This document shows positions 1-12,400 of a DNA stretch of 64,000 nucleotides, piece by piece. The stretch spans positions 62,001 through 126,000 of the forward strand of contig NHZP01000032.1 in assembly GCA_003313425.1 (NCBI GenBank), read 5' to 3'. Both the position numbers and the translations under genes were made by a program. This DNA is from Pseudopyrenochaeta lycopersici. Its lineage: Eukaryota; Ascomycota; Dothideomycetes; Pleosporales; Pseudopyrenochaetaceae. The notes below the pieces were generated by a model. That model worked only from the letters and a program-made list of their open reading frames with translations, did no database searches and was not told where the DNA came from. The stretch's first letter is position 1, and each line of letters starts with the position of its first letter.

Positions 1-791
1 GCTTACCTAGGGACACAATTATGCCCAGAGGCACAACAGAAGCAGCGCCAACTACTAGCAGAGTTATCATAGCACTCCCTGGAGGAGTGCCCAGAGAGCG
101 CGCTCCTTACGCACTAAAGGCACAGCTCAGAGCGAAGCGCTCCCTAGGTACGCAACCGGGGAGTGCGCACAACCTCCTGTGGATCTTAAGGAACCACAGG
201 AGGCGTGCGGGCACGCGCGCGCTCGAGCGCAGCAGCGGAGGCGGCGGCGTCAGCCTAGGCTTTGGCTAGGGCGGCGGCGGCGCGATCGGCGGCGGCGAGG
301 AGAGCAGCTCGATCAGGTGTTTTACCACCGTTACGAGCTGCCTCCTCAACCCCAGAGAGGAAACTAGGCACCAAGGGAGGCAGCGAGGGCGCGGGAGTAG
401 GCGTAGGCGCGGGCGCGGGCACGACGGGGGCGGCAGCGCCAACAGCAGAGTTGGGCCTAGAGGCGGCGGAGCGGGTCTCACGAGCCTTTTGGGCGCGGGC
501 GCAAGCGGCGATTTTGGCTTTGGACTATATAAATCAGTATGATCCCAAGCTCGCGCGCAGTGACTTACAGCAGGCATGATAGTGGTGGTGGTGGTGTTGC
601 TGTTGTTGCTGTTGGTGCTGCTGTTGTTGAAGAAATGGAGCTGAGGAGCGCGCGAGGCGCGCTATATGAGGCCATTTTTTGAAGGTGAAGGTGGGAATTG
701 ATCTCAAGCAGAAAACGGAGGTGAAGGGGGATATTGAGCACAACGCGCTGATTGGTCAGTTGAGCAGCCCGAGCTGCCCACCTGGGGGGTG
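1..791. other. GC-rich non-RIPed region upstream of an LTR, possible internal part of a non-autonomous LTR element
   Basis: This stretch is rich in GCG/GGC motifs and shows no RIP signature, unlike the AT-rich DNA from 1157 onward. Several short frames are open (for example + 262-579, Ala/Gly/Arg-rich, ending LARSDLQQA), but none resembles a family I recognise and they may be by-products of composition. Just before the LTR-like repeat at 792 the sequence is a G-run (784-791), which resembles a polypurine tract. That would make this the internal domain of an element whose 3' LTR is 792-1156, with the 5' part outside the window. This is inference; no gag or pol motif is visible. Confidence 0.35.
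580..632. repeat. Imperfect trinucleotide (GTG/TTG/CTG) low-complexity tract
   Basis: The + strand carries runs of GTG, TTG and CTG triplets. On the - strand this reads as a Gln/His-rich stretch in an open frame (534-743) with no recognisable domain. It is best treated as simple sequence. Confidence 0.7.
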
Positions 792-1156
792 TGTTGCAAA
801 CAACGCGCTGTGACCTGGGGTACGGTAGGCTCACGTGCGCGCTGACGTAGGAGCTTACCCTGGAGAGACACGTACTTCTGCGTGCATTCAAGGGCGCGCT
901 CACGTGCGCGCTCACGTGCACGCTCACGTGCAAGCTGATGGGCAAGCTCACGCAGGAGACACCTGAAGGTAGACTCACGTGCGCGCACGCGCACGCGTAC
1001 ACGCTGCTCACGCTCCTACCGTACAATGGCCCCTGTAATAGGCCGTGCTCAGCTCTCCTTTATATAGCTGGCTCTCAAAGCCTCCTAGACAAAACAGTGG
1101 TCCATCTCATAGATCACCTGGGTAACTGTTGCCAAGCTCTCCCCTTTTCCTCCACA
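792..1156 (+). repeat. GC-rich LTR-like repeat, copy 1 (TG...CA, 365 bp)
   Basis: It begins TGTTGCAAACAACGCGCTG and ends TTTTCCTCCACA. It is nearly identical to 9109-9460, where a 5-bp target duplication proves the ends. It contains an array of CACGTG palindromes in about 12-bp units (roughly 830-970) and a TATA-like CTTTATATAGCTGG near 1060, as expected for an LTR promoter. Immediate flanks (GGGTG and GTTAT) do not match, so it is not a simple solo LTR. A G-rich tract directly upstream suggests it is the 3' LTR of an element extending left. It carries about 13 bp more CACGTG-array sequence than copy 2. Confidence 0.75.
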
Positions 1157-1707
1157 GTTATGCTACTATCTACTATCTTTAAACTCATATATTTAGATTT
1201 AATATCTAATACTCTATTACCTCTTACATCTAATAAGAACTCTCTTAATCTTAATTTTAATTAACTTCTTACTACTACTAATCTTCTCTCTATTATATCT
1301 TCTTAGTTTTGAACTTACTCTTATTAAACTCTTAAATAACTTACTCTTCTATACCTAACCCTTAACGCTACCTTATTCTTAATTAACTCTTAACCTACTC
1401 TCTAACCTCTTAAATAATAATACTATTATTACTTACCTTTAAAATAATCCCTAAACCTTCTTTTATAAATCTTTTTTATACTTCATATACTACTTTTTAT
1501 TACTTTCTTATGTGATAGCCTAAGTCTCTATAGTAAGAGAGGCTGCGCCCTTATTATATAAGAGTAGGAAGACTTCTTTTTCCTAACCTATATAGGTTGG
1601 TAGATAAAGGAATATATCCCCTCTAACCTGTATAAACTCATATATATATATATATATCTCTTAGCGTACCTTTACTTTCTCTCCTATCTTTCTCCTTCTA
1701 TAATATA
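1157..1707. other. AT-rich, G-poor non-coding DNA with a (TA)n run
   Basis: No gene is visible. The composition is A/T plus C with very little G between about 1160 and 1480. A TA dinucleotide run lies near 1640-1665. This is probably old RIP-degraded repeat DNA that hosted the Fot1-like element. Confidence 0.5.
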
Positions 1708-3399
1708 ACGTGTTCTACCACTCGCTAGCTAACACCACTCGCCAGCCCACCTTATCAATACTAACGCGCTTACCTCTACAACAACAATTATAACCACCCA
1801 GCGACAGCCTACAGTAGCTTAAAAGGAGGGTTGTGTCCTTCTTACGTCTTAGGCGATTAATTTAAGATACTAGAGCTTAATTAACGAGGCTTTCCGCCTT
1901 ATATTATTAACGTACGTGAGATAGGAGACGCCCTTCTCACCGCACGAGGCTAGCAGCCTCCTCCACCTCCTCTTAGTAAAAACTAGGTCTGTCGTTTTGT
2001 TAAGGCTTAGTTAGAGCTTTAGATAAAGTAGAACTGCAAATTCTACTTATAGCGCGCAAAATGTAAGGATCCTGTAAAGATAAACGCTTGGTATAGCTTT
2101 GTAAGGGACATGATTCAGACGTACGGGATATTAGACAAGGACACGTATCACTTTGATAAGACTGGGTTTATGATAGGTATCGCCTCAACGTTAAAGGTTG
2201 TTACTAGCTCTGATACTATTAGACTAGCAACTGTTGTACAGCCTAGTAACTGTGACTGGACGACGACAATTGAGTAGGTGAGCGCTGTCGGCTTTGTACT
2301 GCCTCCCTTTATTATCCTTAAGGGCAAGGTCTAATAGGCGTCGTGGTATAGTCTTAAGCTTAAGCTGCCTAGTAACTAGAGTATTAGTGTAAGCGATAAT
2401 AGATAGATAACTAACAACCTTAGCCTTGCTTAGTTAAAGCATTTTAACGTCCTTACAGCCTCACGTACGATTAGAGGCTATTGCCTTCTTATACTAGATA
2501 GCTATAGTAGCTACGCGACGCCTGCGTTTAATACGTACTGCGTAGAGAGGAATATTATTACCCTCTGCATGCCTCCTTATACGTCTTATAAGCTACAGCC
2601 TCTTAATATTAGTTACTTCTCGCCTCTTAAGATAGCGTACAGATAAGTAATAGATAGGCTTACGCGCTAATAGGTGCAGTTTATTAATAAGGACGAGTTT
2701 CTCTATATATATCCTTGTATACGTATAACTATTTTCTTAACCTTAAACATCCTTAGAGGCTTTTAGGCGACAGGCTTAGTCTTGTTTTATCCTAAACGCA
2801 TTCTATTAACGCTAATAGTTATCTATACACTGTCTCCTCTACAGACAGCAGCTACAGCTAAGGCTGTTTAGACAACAGAAACGCCTTACACTACTAATTA
2901 ACTTAATAAATAGGCCCGCCTTATACGTAAGCTCCTTTAACGTTAATTATAGAGCCCCTTAAGCAGGGCTCTCTCTTAGCTTATTAAAGGCTATTAGCTA
3001 GCTATAAACTTAGCTATAATCTTAGCAGAGGAAAATAGTAAACTTCGTGCCTTAAATACGCGTTTACGACGTAGGAAGGGTAAACAGTAATAATATATCG
3101 CAGCTAGAGGGGCTTTACAGGTTAAGGCAGGTCGTGCGTTAGCTGTAGCTGCTAAAATAGCCTTAAACTTAAGGGTAGAGGGTAAGGCTTCTTGGCCTTA
3201 GTAACGAGCACTACTAACCTGCAGTAAATGTAGGGTTTAGGGTTATAATTGCACCTCGTGTAGATAGAGATAGAGAATGCTATTACTATATTTACTAGCA
3301 AATTTACTGCGTAGTTGTCGCGTTATCGTGTGTTAAGATCCGCCTGTTTTGATGAGGTGGGCCGGCGACTGGTGTTGGCCGGCGAGTAGTGGAACACGT
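1708..3399 (+). mobile_element. Fot1/pogo-type DNA transposon, RIP-inactivated
   Basis: A complete Tc1/mariner-superfamily element of 1692 bp. The left end (ACGTGTTCTACCACTCG...) is the imperfect inverted copy of the right end (...GAGTAGTGGAACACGT) over about 48 bp, through GCCCACCT/AGGTGGGC. TA dinucleotides at 1706-1707 and 3400-3401 are the expected target duplication. The inside carries a degraded DDE transposase in the + direction. The left TIR has T where the right TIR implies C, consistent with RIP. Flanks are AT-rich and non-coding. Confidence 0.88.
1960..3270 (+). pseudogene. Fot1-like DDE transposase, RIP-degraded
   Basis: Reading through stops, one frame shows the order of a Fot1/pogo transposase. 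There is a segment RAKCKDPVKINAWYSFV (from about 2053), then YGILDKDTYHFDKTGF with the first catalytic Asp (FDETGF in the family, E to K here). The segment LLILDSYSSYATPAF (about 2490) holds the second Asp, followed by CMPPYTSYKLQPL, and a C-terminal Cys-Lys-Cys-type motif lies near 3225-3265. In-frame TAG/TAA stops fall where the family has Gln or Trp, as RIP produces. No frameshift is obvious in the core. The N-terminal DNA-binding part (before about 1960) is too degraded to delimit. It is non-functional. Confidence 0.85.
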
Positions 3400-3401
3400 T
3401 A

Positions 3402-3870
3402 GGATAAATCTATACTTATTAGTTAGGCTGCTTCGCCTATAATACCTTATCTCTAGTAGCTTATTACTTACCTATATTAATTAACTTACTTATTAATAAT
3501 TTATATTTTTACACTTTATTTGCTTATAGAAGCTACTAATAATCTATCTTAGAAATCTGCACTACTAAAGTCTAAATCTGCAACTTTATAATAATATACT
3601 TTTAATACTAAATAATTTAATATATTAATTTTATTAGCTATTATAATAAGTACTTAAAATTTTATAATTATAATACTTATAAATATTATATAATTAGGTA
3701 TTTTAGCGTTTTTTAAGCTATAACTTTAAACTTATATAACTCTTTTAATACTAACTTAAATTTAATGATTTTTTTTAAATTATTACTAATACTTTAGAAA
3801 TTTATATACTAAATTTTTAGAAGTATAGCTTATTTAGATAGGAAGATAGAAGGATTTAAGTGTTCTTAAA
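3402..3870. other. AT-rich RIP-like non-coding DNA
   Basis: Extremely A/T-rich with frequent TTATA/TAATA; no frame or repeat recognised. It ends where composition becomes normal near 3870. Confidence 0.5.
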
Positions 3871-4330
3871 AACCGCGTGCATCAGGTACGGACGTACATC
3901 AGGTGGTGGAGCACGTTAACTGTTAGCATCATGATCAGCGACGCATGCAAGGGTTAAATCCAGATTAGTAGTCAGCGACCGAACCAGCAAGGGTCCACCT
4001 TTGCTGGGGGCCAGCCCTAGTCAAAGTTTGCTGCCGATTTCGCTATTGACTGTATTGTGTGTGTTACACGTGTGTGATCAGAGCTCTAAAGAAGTCGGAC
4101 GCTTTAGTTATGTAATGTAGTCCTTGGCTTACAGTGACTACGGCTCTTTGCAAACCCGGCCTCATCTTCTGCACAACCAATACATTTGTACGACTCCTGC
4201 TATGTTGGAATAATCCTAGGTTGGACCAAGTGAACTATTGCTGATGCTTACAGTCTCAAATCAGGTGGTTGCAGGTAACTTTGTAATTGCATTAAAAGTG
4301 TCTCCCCAAGCCCTTAGGCTTACTTAATAA
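3871..4330. other. Short island of normal-composition non-coding DNA
   Basis: Balanced base composition with no RIP signature and no open frame of useful length. Its left edge contains GGTGGTGGAGCACGTTA (about 3898-3920), loosely similar to the right terminal repeat of the Fot1-like element at 1708-3399, so it may preserve the end of another pogo-like element. No left partner was found in the window. Confidence 0.4.
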
Positions 4331-5449
4331 TTAATTTAAGGCGATGTTCCTGCAGATTAAAGACACGGTCTGCCCTCTAATCTAGAAATAGGCATCATAA
4401 AAAGGTAATAGCTCCTTATTCTTCTCGCGAAATACTTTTATTATACTTATTAAACTAAGAAATAATAATTTTAGGTCTAGAACTTAGGATATTACGCGTT
4501 TTTAATAATTTTCTAGTATAGTTTTTATTTAGTTTATTAAGGCAGTCGCATAAGTTACTAAAGTTAAAGGGCATATTAATAGTAAGTAATATTAAATAAA
4601 TTTATCTTTATAGGAGTTATAAATAGATAAATAAGATATTTTTTATAAGAAAGAAAGGCGTCTATTTAAGAGATATTATACCGCGAGAGCAAAGCTGGCT
4701 AGGATTAGATTTAGGTAAGCGCACACGTCTAGGTTTATTATAGGTATACGAGGTGCAATATCTAGAGCGGGGTTAGAAATAATTAAATATAATTATTTAT
4801 ATTAGTAGGCTATTATCTCCTAGAGCAGTCTATCTATAAGACCTAATATATAGTATTACTCTTAGAGGCTATTCAGACGTACTTACTACCCTCTTATTCT
4901 AAGGCCGTAAGATTATAATAACTTCAAACTCAGAGCATGTAGTAGGAGTTATAGTCGCCAAACATAAGAGAGAGGCTCAGCTACTTAGGCTTAGGTCAAT
5001 CAGCCCCTACTAGTCCTACGACATAACCTATACTCTTTATTATAATAATAAGATAGTCCGCCACCTAGATTTCGCCTTGTCGCGTAGCAGGTTATTAATC
5101 CCTCCTCTGTTACTAATGTAGTAACTATACGCAGTATCCCTGTGTAGATAAGGATTCACGGCTACTGTCTATACAAGCTCATTGTAGTCTTACACATATA
5201 AGGCAACAGCTTACCTCTCAGCACACAGAGGACAGCTCTCTTCAGCGCCCCTGACTAACGCAACCCTTAACTATATTATCCTTGACATACTTATTATATA
5301 AAGATAAGGCTTACCTTACCTATGTAACTATTATATAGTACTGTAATAAATCGCTGTATAAGGAGCTATTCGCTTATACTCTATAGATTAAGTGTAACAG
5401 TATCTAAAGCAGTAAAACAAATTAGCCTAGACTTAAAAAATAAGCTGCC
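4331..5449. other. AT-rich degraded DNA forming the left flank of the nested LTR stack
   Basis: RIP-like composition with patches of more normal sequence (about 5050-5270). No family recognised. Bases 5445-5449 (CTGCC) are one half of the target duplication of the antisense Gypsy element; the pre-insertion sequence resumes at 20335. Confidence 0.5.
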
Positions 5450-5840
5450 TGTAACGAATCTTAAAAGCTATCAGTAAAGATAACTAATAAGATTGCAAGG
5501 TTAGTTCTCCGGGATAGAGTAAGGGACTAGATAGAAGGGGGGGTTTAATACTAAGACAGTAAGAGGGTGCTTCTGTAAAGAGTACTAAGGGTTAAGAATA
5601 ATTAGTATTACTATTACTATACTACAGAGTATAATATTAAGTTAAACATAATAAGCTATAAGGGTTTATTGTGGTAGTCTATATATATAGAAGTTATGTA
5701 TGTTGCTTAGTGTACTTAGTGTGCTTAGTGTTACTAATTAGACTAATTAACTAAGCACGTTATATAACTTCAGTTATTAGTCTAATACTTATAAGGTCTA
5801 GCTAGGGCTACTAGGATAGGGTTCTAGTAGCATCGTAACA
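5450..5840 (-). repeat. 3' LTR of Gypsy element A (391 bp, LTR type A)
   Basis: Reverse complement of the type-A LTR. It starts TGTAACGAATCTT and ends GCATCGTAACA. It is followed by CTATCCCCCTCC, which on the - strand is a polypurine tract preceding the 3' LTR. It is more RIPed in its promoter half than the LTRs of element B. Confidence 0.88.
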
Positions 5841-6250
5841 CTATCCCCCTCCTATCCTAGCGCTATTCTTAGTACTTATTATATAACGCGGGCGTTTCCT
5901 ATTTCTTATCGCATTATGTCTTACTATACCTAAATATCTATAAGTGTCTAGTACTATTTATTACTAATATCTCTGTAATTTTATTAACTCCTTTAAGGAA
6001 GCTATAGTTTAAAAGTGCGCGACGTACGTAAAGTATAATTAGGTATGTAAGGTCTATATTTATTCTAGGAGATATAGTAAGTATCTGCGCTAAGGGTAAC
6101 GTTATAATATGTGAGTTATAGAGCCTAAGTTTAAATAATTAGTAGATTAAAAGATAAAGCTTTAGGAGCAGATAAAAGAATCTAAAAATACGTAAGAGGT
6201 TATAATAAAGGCGCATAAGAAAGCTCTAGAAGAGCTGCGCGTTACCTAGG

Positions 6251-6641
6251 TGTTACGATCCTGCTGGGACCCTGCCCTAGTAGCCCCAACTGGACCTCAC
6301 AGGTATTGGACCAACAACCGAGGTCACGTGACGTGCTCAGTTGATCAGTTTGATCAGTGACACTGAGCACACCGAGCACACTAAGCAACATGCATAGCTT
6401 CCATGTATATAGACCACCACAATAAACCCTTATAGCTTATTATGTTCAACTTAATATTATACTCTATAGTATAGTAATAGTAATACTAATTATTCTTAAC
6501 CCTTAGTACTCTTTATAGAAGCACCCTCTTACTGTCTTAGTATTAAACCCCCCCTTCTATCTAGTCCCTTACTCTATCCTAGAGAACTAACCTTATAATC
6601 TTATTAGTTATCCTTACTAATAGCTTTTAAGATTCTTTACA
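6251..6641 (+). repeat. 5' LTR of Gypsy element B (type A)
   Basis: Begins TGTTACGATCCTGCTGGG and ends AGATTCTTTACA. Nearly identical to 13257-13646. The ATG of the degraded gag lies 18 bp downstream at 6659, leaving little room for an untranslated leader after the LTR. Confidence 0.9.
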
Positions 6642-9108
6642 CTTTAAACACCCTTAAGATGAGTAACACTAAGATAGATAACACAAACTATCATGCTACT
6701 AGGCCAGGTAATACTGTCGCTAAACTAGACCTCTTCTATAGAGATTACTTTAAGCTTAAAGAATAGTTACTCTAGTTTAACTTCTTCTTTAAGTTTAATG
6801 TAACTACTATAGATAACGACGACCAAGCAGTACTTATGTTAAGCTACATAAGAGGCGAAGCTGCCAAATAGGTAAAACCCTACCTAGTTAAGTACATAAG
6901 CGACAAAGAGAAGCCCTAAGAACTAATTGTTATGTTTAAAAATATAGAAAGATTTAAAGCATGCATGCGTTAAGCGTTTGGGCTTCTAAACGTAGTAACT
7001 ATTACAGAGCGTAAGATTCAGAACATGCAGCAAACTAAGTCTACAGCTGACTACACTAACGAATTTCTAGGTTACGCTAGATAAACTAGCTAGAATAACG
7101 ATACCCTAAAAACTATGTATAAATAAGGCCTAAAAGCAGACGTCTAGACTAAGCTTATACGTACAGGTATAAAGGTTATAACACTAGACAACCTAATTAA
7201 CGAAACTATCTAACTAGATATAGAGCTCTACGAGCTTCGTGTATAACTTGCGGGACGACGACCTAGACAAACAAAGGAAGATAAGAAACTATAAAAGAAT
7301 TATCGCAACAAATCTAATAGTAGTTATCTACGCTACTAATACTAACTATAAGGAGTTCTAGGACACTATACGTCTAGGGGATCTAAGGTAATACATCTAG
7401 ATAACCTTAATAAGGAAAAATTAGATAAGGGTAGGAAGAAGAAAGAAATTACCTATTTTAACTGTAATAAGAAAGGCTATATAGCTAAAGACTATAGAAA
7501 GAAAAATAAGGTAACCCCCTAGATTAATATAATAGTTGTAAAAGAAGAAAACAGTAATAATAAAATATAGGAAGTCGTTGCGACCTAAGAGGAAGAAGCT
7601 TAAGACACAGAGGTACTACAGCTACCTCTCCTAGAACCTACAGAGAAAGGGATTCTAGGAATCTAGTATAGTAAAGATAAGGAAGAGAGTAACAGCTCCT
7701 TATCCCTAGTCTATAAAGACGCTGCAGAAGACTTTAGTAACACTATAGTACTCCTAACTAAGGAGCAAAAAGAGGAGAACTTTAGAAGCTAATATTAACC
7801 AGGAACCCTGAGGCTATCTACGCCTACAGAAGCAGAAAAAGATATTGCAGAACTTAACTGCTAACTACACGCACAATATATGTACAAAGCACGATATATT
7901 AACGCGTTAACCTTAGCAGAATAGGAAGCAGCTATAAAATAAGGAATAAGCATAATTATCCTAGCTAAGTAAGTAATGTAAGACATATTACGGGAATATT
8001 ATAACTACCCTAAACATTATATAAAGGTAATATAAGAATAGGCGGAAAAAGCTAAGGAAGCATAGCAACCCGTAAGCGTTAGGGACGCACTACAGAAACT
8101 TTAACAAGCTAGGTAAATATAGGCACTAGAACCCCTAATAGCTAAGACTCCTAAATACGTATTATAACGCTAAATAATGCTACTATTAATAAGGGAAGAC
8201 GGCTTCTATATACCTAATACTTAGGACCTAGTATAATAAGGGTACCTTTAAGTTAACTCTTACAGCGAAATCGTGCTTACAGACAGTAAGAAATAAGACA
8301 TTTATACGCAGCTTAAATAACAAATACATTAGAAGGACGATAAAGAGAATATTAACCCTCTCTAGCACCTTATAGAGGAAGAAGCCTAAGAAATATATAA
8401 GCACGCTAAGGTAGCTTAGACCCTATATACTATGCGTAAAGGACTACAGAAACTTGTACTAGATTACTTAATAGATCTACGTAATAAGTAATACAGTGTT
8501 GTCTACTAGTCCTTTTATACTACAGACCTGTACGCGATCTATTATTTAAGTAAAATAGAACAGGGATACTTCCCTTACTTATTTTACTAATACAAATACT
8601 AATAGTATAATTATCCTAAAGTTAAATACAACAACTACCTATAGAATAAGAGGACTATCCTCTATTTCCTAGGAAATAATAACTCTACAGCTACTATAGC
8701 GATGCAGCTAGTCTTTAATAGAGAATGTAATCAGCGATAATAGCAAACGTGCTTTAACTCTAACTGCCTTAAGCATAAAGACGTTAAGACACTAAACAGG
8801 TATTAAGAGGAGCCTTTTTTAGAATCGCGCCTACTAATAGGTAAGAATTATAAGCTCTATACGCAATAGGCATATAAGGACTCCTTAAGCTAAATATTAA
8901 GCTTAACAGAAGCTAGATAAAGGTACTAGTAGATTCTAGAGCACAACAGAGCTATATTTCTGCGCGAGTAATAGAATAAGCTAGCCTTATCCTATTATTA
9001 AAATTAGTACTATATCTATTAACAGTAGCTAATAGACAACTAATGCTATTAGAGTCCGTAATCACGCACGAAGTATAGAACGTGCAACTTATTATCTAGA
9101 ACTATAGG

Positions 9109-9460
9109 TGTTGCAAACAACGCGCTGTGACCTGGGGTACGGTAGGCTCACGTGCGCGCTGACGTAGGAGCTTACCCTGGAGAGACACGTCTTTTGTGTG
9201 CATTCAAGGGCGCGCTCACGTACGCGCTCACGTGCGCGCTCACGTGCAAGCTCACGCAGGAGACACCTGAAGGTAGACTCACGTGCGCGCACGCGCACGC
9301 GTACACGCTGCTCACGCTCCTACCGTATAATGGCCCCTGTAATAGGCCGTGCTCAGCTCTCCTTTATATAGCTGGCTCTCAAAGCCTCCTAGACAAAACA
9401 GTGGTCCATCTCATAGATCACCTGGGTAACTGTTGCCAAGCTCTCCCCTTTTCCTCCACA
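9109..9460 (+). repeat. GC-rich solo LTR-like element, copy 2 (352 bp), nested in Gypsy B
   Basis: TG...CA repeat flanked by ATAGG on both sides (9104-9108 and 9461-9465). Comparison with the uninterrupted homologous site in element D (about 27690) confirms a clean insertion. It has not been mutated by RIP although its host element is saturated with RIP changes, so it arrived later or escaped. It contains CACGTG repeats and a TATA-like CTTTATATAGCTGG. Open frames across it (9092-9298 -, 9152-9472 +) are by-products of the CACGTG array and lack any domain. Confidence 0.9.
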
Positions 9461-12400
9461 ATAGGGAAATAATTAACCTAGACGTTTTTAGACTATTACA
9501 GCACGACGTAATATTAGGACTCCTATAGTTAAGAGAACATAGTCTAGAGATAAATTAGAAAAAGAAAAAGTTCTTATTTAAATACTATAGAACGGACGTA
9601 ACTATAAGCAAGCCTACGCTGCGGCTGAGTGCCCAGGTAGATAAGAAGATAACGATTAGGATTCTTACTTTAAAAAAAGACAACCTTAAGACATAAGGGT
9701 CTAACTCAGCAGGTACTAATAAGAGGCCCTTAGACTAATAAGCTAGAGTTAAGGAGTAAAGCGTAACTCTAGTAATCCCTAACAAGTATAAAGAATATAA
9801 GTTACTCTTTTAGGAAGAGATAACTATAAAAGTATTACCTAAATATTAACCCTAAGATTATAAGATAATCCTATAGGAAGGAAAGTAACTAACTTTTAGC
9901 CTAATCTACAGTTTATTAGAAAAGAAACTTAAAACCCTGCGCGAATATATTAAGATAAACTTAAAAAAGGGATTTATTAGAGAATTATAATCGCTAGCAG
10001 GATACCCTATACTATTTATACTAAAGAAAAATAAGAAGTTAAGACTATACGTTAACTACTAGAAACTTAATAACATTATAATAAAAAATTAATACCCTCT
10101 ACTAAATATAGTAGAACTACAGGATTAACTAGCCTTTATAAAAGTCTTTATAGTATTAGACTTAAGAGAAGCGTATAACCTTATTTATATAAAGAAAGGT
10201 AAGGAATAGAAGACTGCGTTTAGAACACGCTATAGCTACTACAAGTATACAGTAATACCTTTTAGTCTTACTAACGCACTAGCTACATGCTAGGCACTTA
10301 TTAATAATATGTTAAGAGAATACCTAGATATATTTATTATTATATACCTTAATAATATCCTTATATACTCTAATAATCTACAGGAACACATTAAGCACGT
10401 TAAAACAGTTCTTGCCTGCTTAGGAAGATTTAGATTGCTATTTAAACCTAAGAAATATAAGTTCTATAAAGAAGAAGTTAAATTCCTAAGATACATAGTA
10501 AGTGCATATAGAGTAAAGATAAGTAAAGAAAAAATAAGAGTAGTAAAAGAATAGCCTAAACTTAAAATAGTTAAAGACATACAGTTATTTATAGGATTTG
10601 TTAACTTTAACTAATAATTTATTAAGGACTTCTCTAAGAAATTTATCCTACTTACTAAACTAATAAGAAAAAAGATAAAATAGGAATAGAGAAATAAATA
10701 AAGAAAAGCATTCTAGATACTTAAGGAAGCCTATATTACACTACTAGTATTAATCGCATTTTAAATAGGAGAACCCCTACAGTTTAAAATAGATGCCTTA
10801 GACCTTACACTAGGTGTAATAGCAAAATAAGAGCGCAATAGGAAATAGCACCTAATTACTTACTACTCCAGAAAATTCACAGACCCTAAGGAGCGATACG
10901 ACGTGTATAACAAAGAGCTCATAGCAATTATTAACGCCCTTAACTACTAGCAGATCTATACAGAGAGCTGCTTAGACCTTAAAATATTTATAGATTATAA
11001 GAACTTAGTTAATTTTACTACTACTAAAGATTTAAACTAAAGACAGGTTAGATAGGCTAAAATATTAGGACAGTATAAGTTTAAGATCGTATATACGCTA
11101 GGAAAGGATAACAGCAGAGCTAATGCTCTTAGCCGCAGATTAGACATCGCAGGAACAAAAGTAATAGTTAATAATGCTATCCTTTAAGTAAACTAGGACA
11201 GAACCTTAGGACCTAATAAGTTATTAAATAATACTATAATAATTACGTCTAAAGTACCTAAAGAATTATAAGAAGTAATTATCTAATAATACTATAATAA
11301 CCTAGTATATAGTTACCCTAGAACTAAGAGAATAATAGAACTTATACAGCGATACTACAGCTTTAAGAATATAAAGGCTAAAGTTAAATAGTTTATTAAA
11401 AAATGCGCGGACTGTTATAAGAATAAACACAGTACCTACGCACCCTACAGAGAAATGTAAGCTATAGAGCTACCTAACAAACCTTAGGCAGACATTTCTA
11501 TAGACTTTATAACAGGGTTACTACTATCTAAAGATCCCGTAATAAGAATTAAGTATAACACTATCTTTAATATAGTCTGCAGATTTATAAAAGCAGCAGA
11601 GATAATACTGTTTAGAAACGACTATAACATAAAATAACTAGCGTTTATTATCCTAGACAGATTAATACAATATTATAGTATACCTAAGTTAATTATAAGT
11701 AATAGAGATAAACTCTTCATATCTAACTTCTAGTCCACATTAATAGCCGCGATAGGAATAAAAAGAAAGTTATTAACAGTCTATTACCTACAAACAGACA
11801 GATAAACAGAAAGAACAAACAGAATAATAAAAACCTACCTAAGAATTTACAGTAATTAACAACAAAATAATTAGGTTTTACTATTACTAATAGCACAACT
11901 AGCCTATAATAACAAATTGTTAGAATCTACTAGAAAGACACTATTCTTTACTAACTACAGGAGACACCCTAATCTCTTTATAAAATCATATCCTAGCAGA
12001 AAAGCTAAAGCAGCTATTAAAACAGCTAAAGAAATAAAGAAAATACACGAATAACTCTAAGAAAACCTTAAGAAAGTACAACGCAATAGTATTTCTTACT
12101 AAAATAAGAAAAGAAAAATAGCACCTCAGCTAAAAAGGGGGATAAAGCATATTTACTTATGAAAAATCTACGCAATAAGTAACTAAGCAAAGGACTTAAC
12201 TACGTTAAAGTCAGACTATTTTTAGTTAAAGAACAGAATAGACTAGTAAACTATACACTTAAGCTACTACTAGATGCAAAAATCTACCTACGCTTCTATA
12301 TTTCTAAGTTAGAACTAGCTAACTCTGTAACACTACTACAGAAAATATTCTAATACAAACTAGAAGAAGAAAATAAATTTAAAGTTAAGAAAATCTAGGG

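Noticed and set aside
262..579. Ala/Gly/Arg-rich open frame that might be a gag-like protein
   Set aside because: GC-rich low-complexity composition keeps several frames open at once; no motif supports coding.
704..1264. Several overlapping frames on both strands over the GC-rich LTR, also at 9092-9472
   Set aside because: They arise from the CACGTG array and LTR sequence, recur in both copies, and have no domain or start context.
10309..10554. An 81-codon open stretch with reverse-transcriptase-like sequence as a small gene
   Set aside because: It is a stop-free window inside the RIPed pol of Gypsy element B, with catalytic YxDD changed to YLNN.
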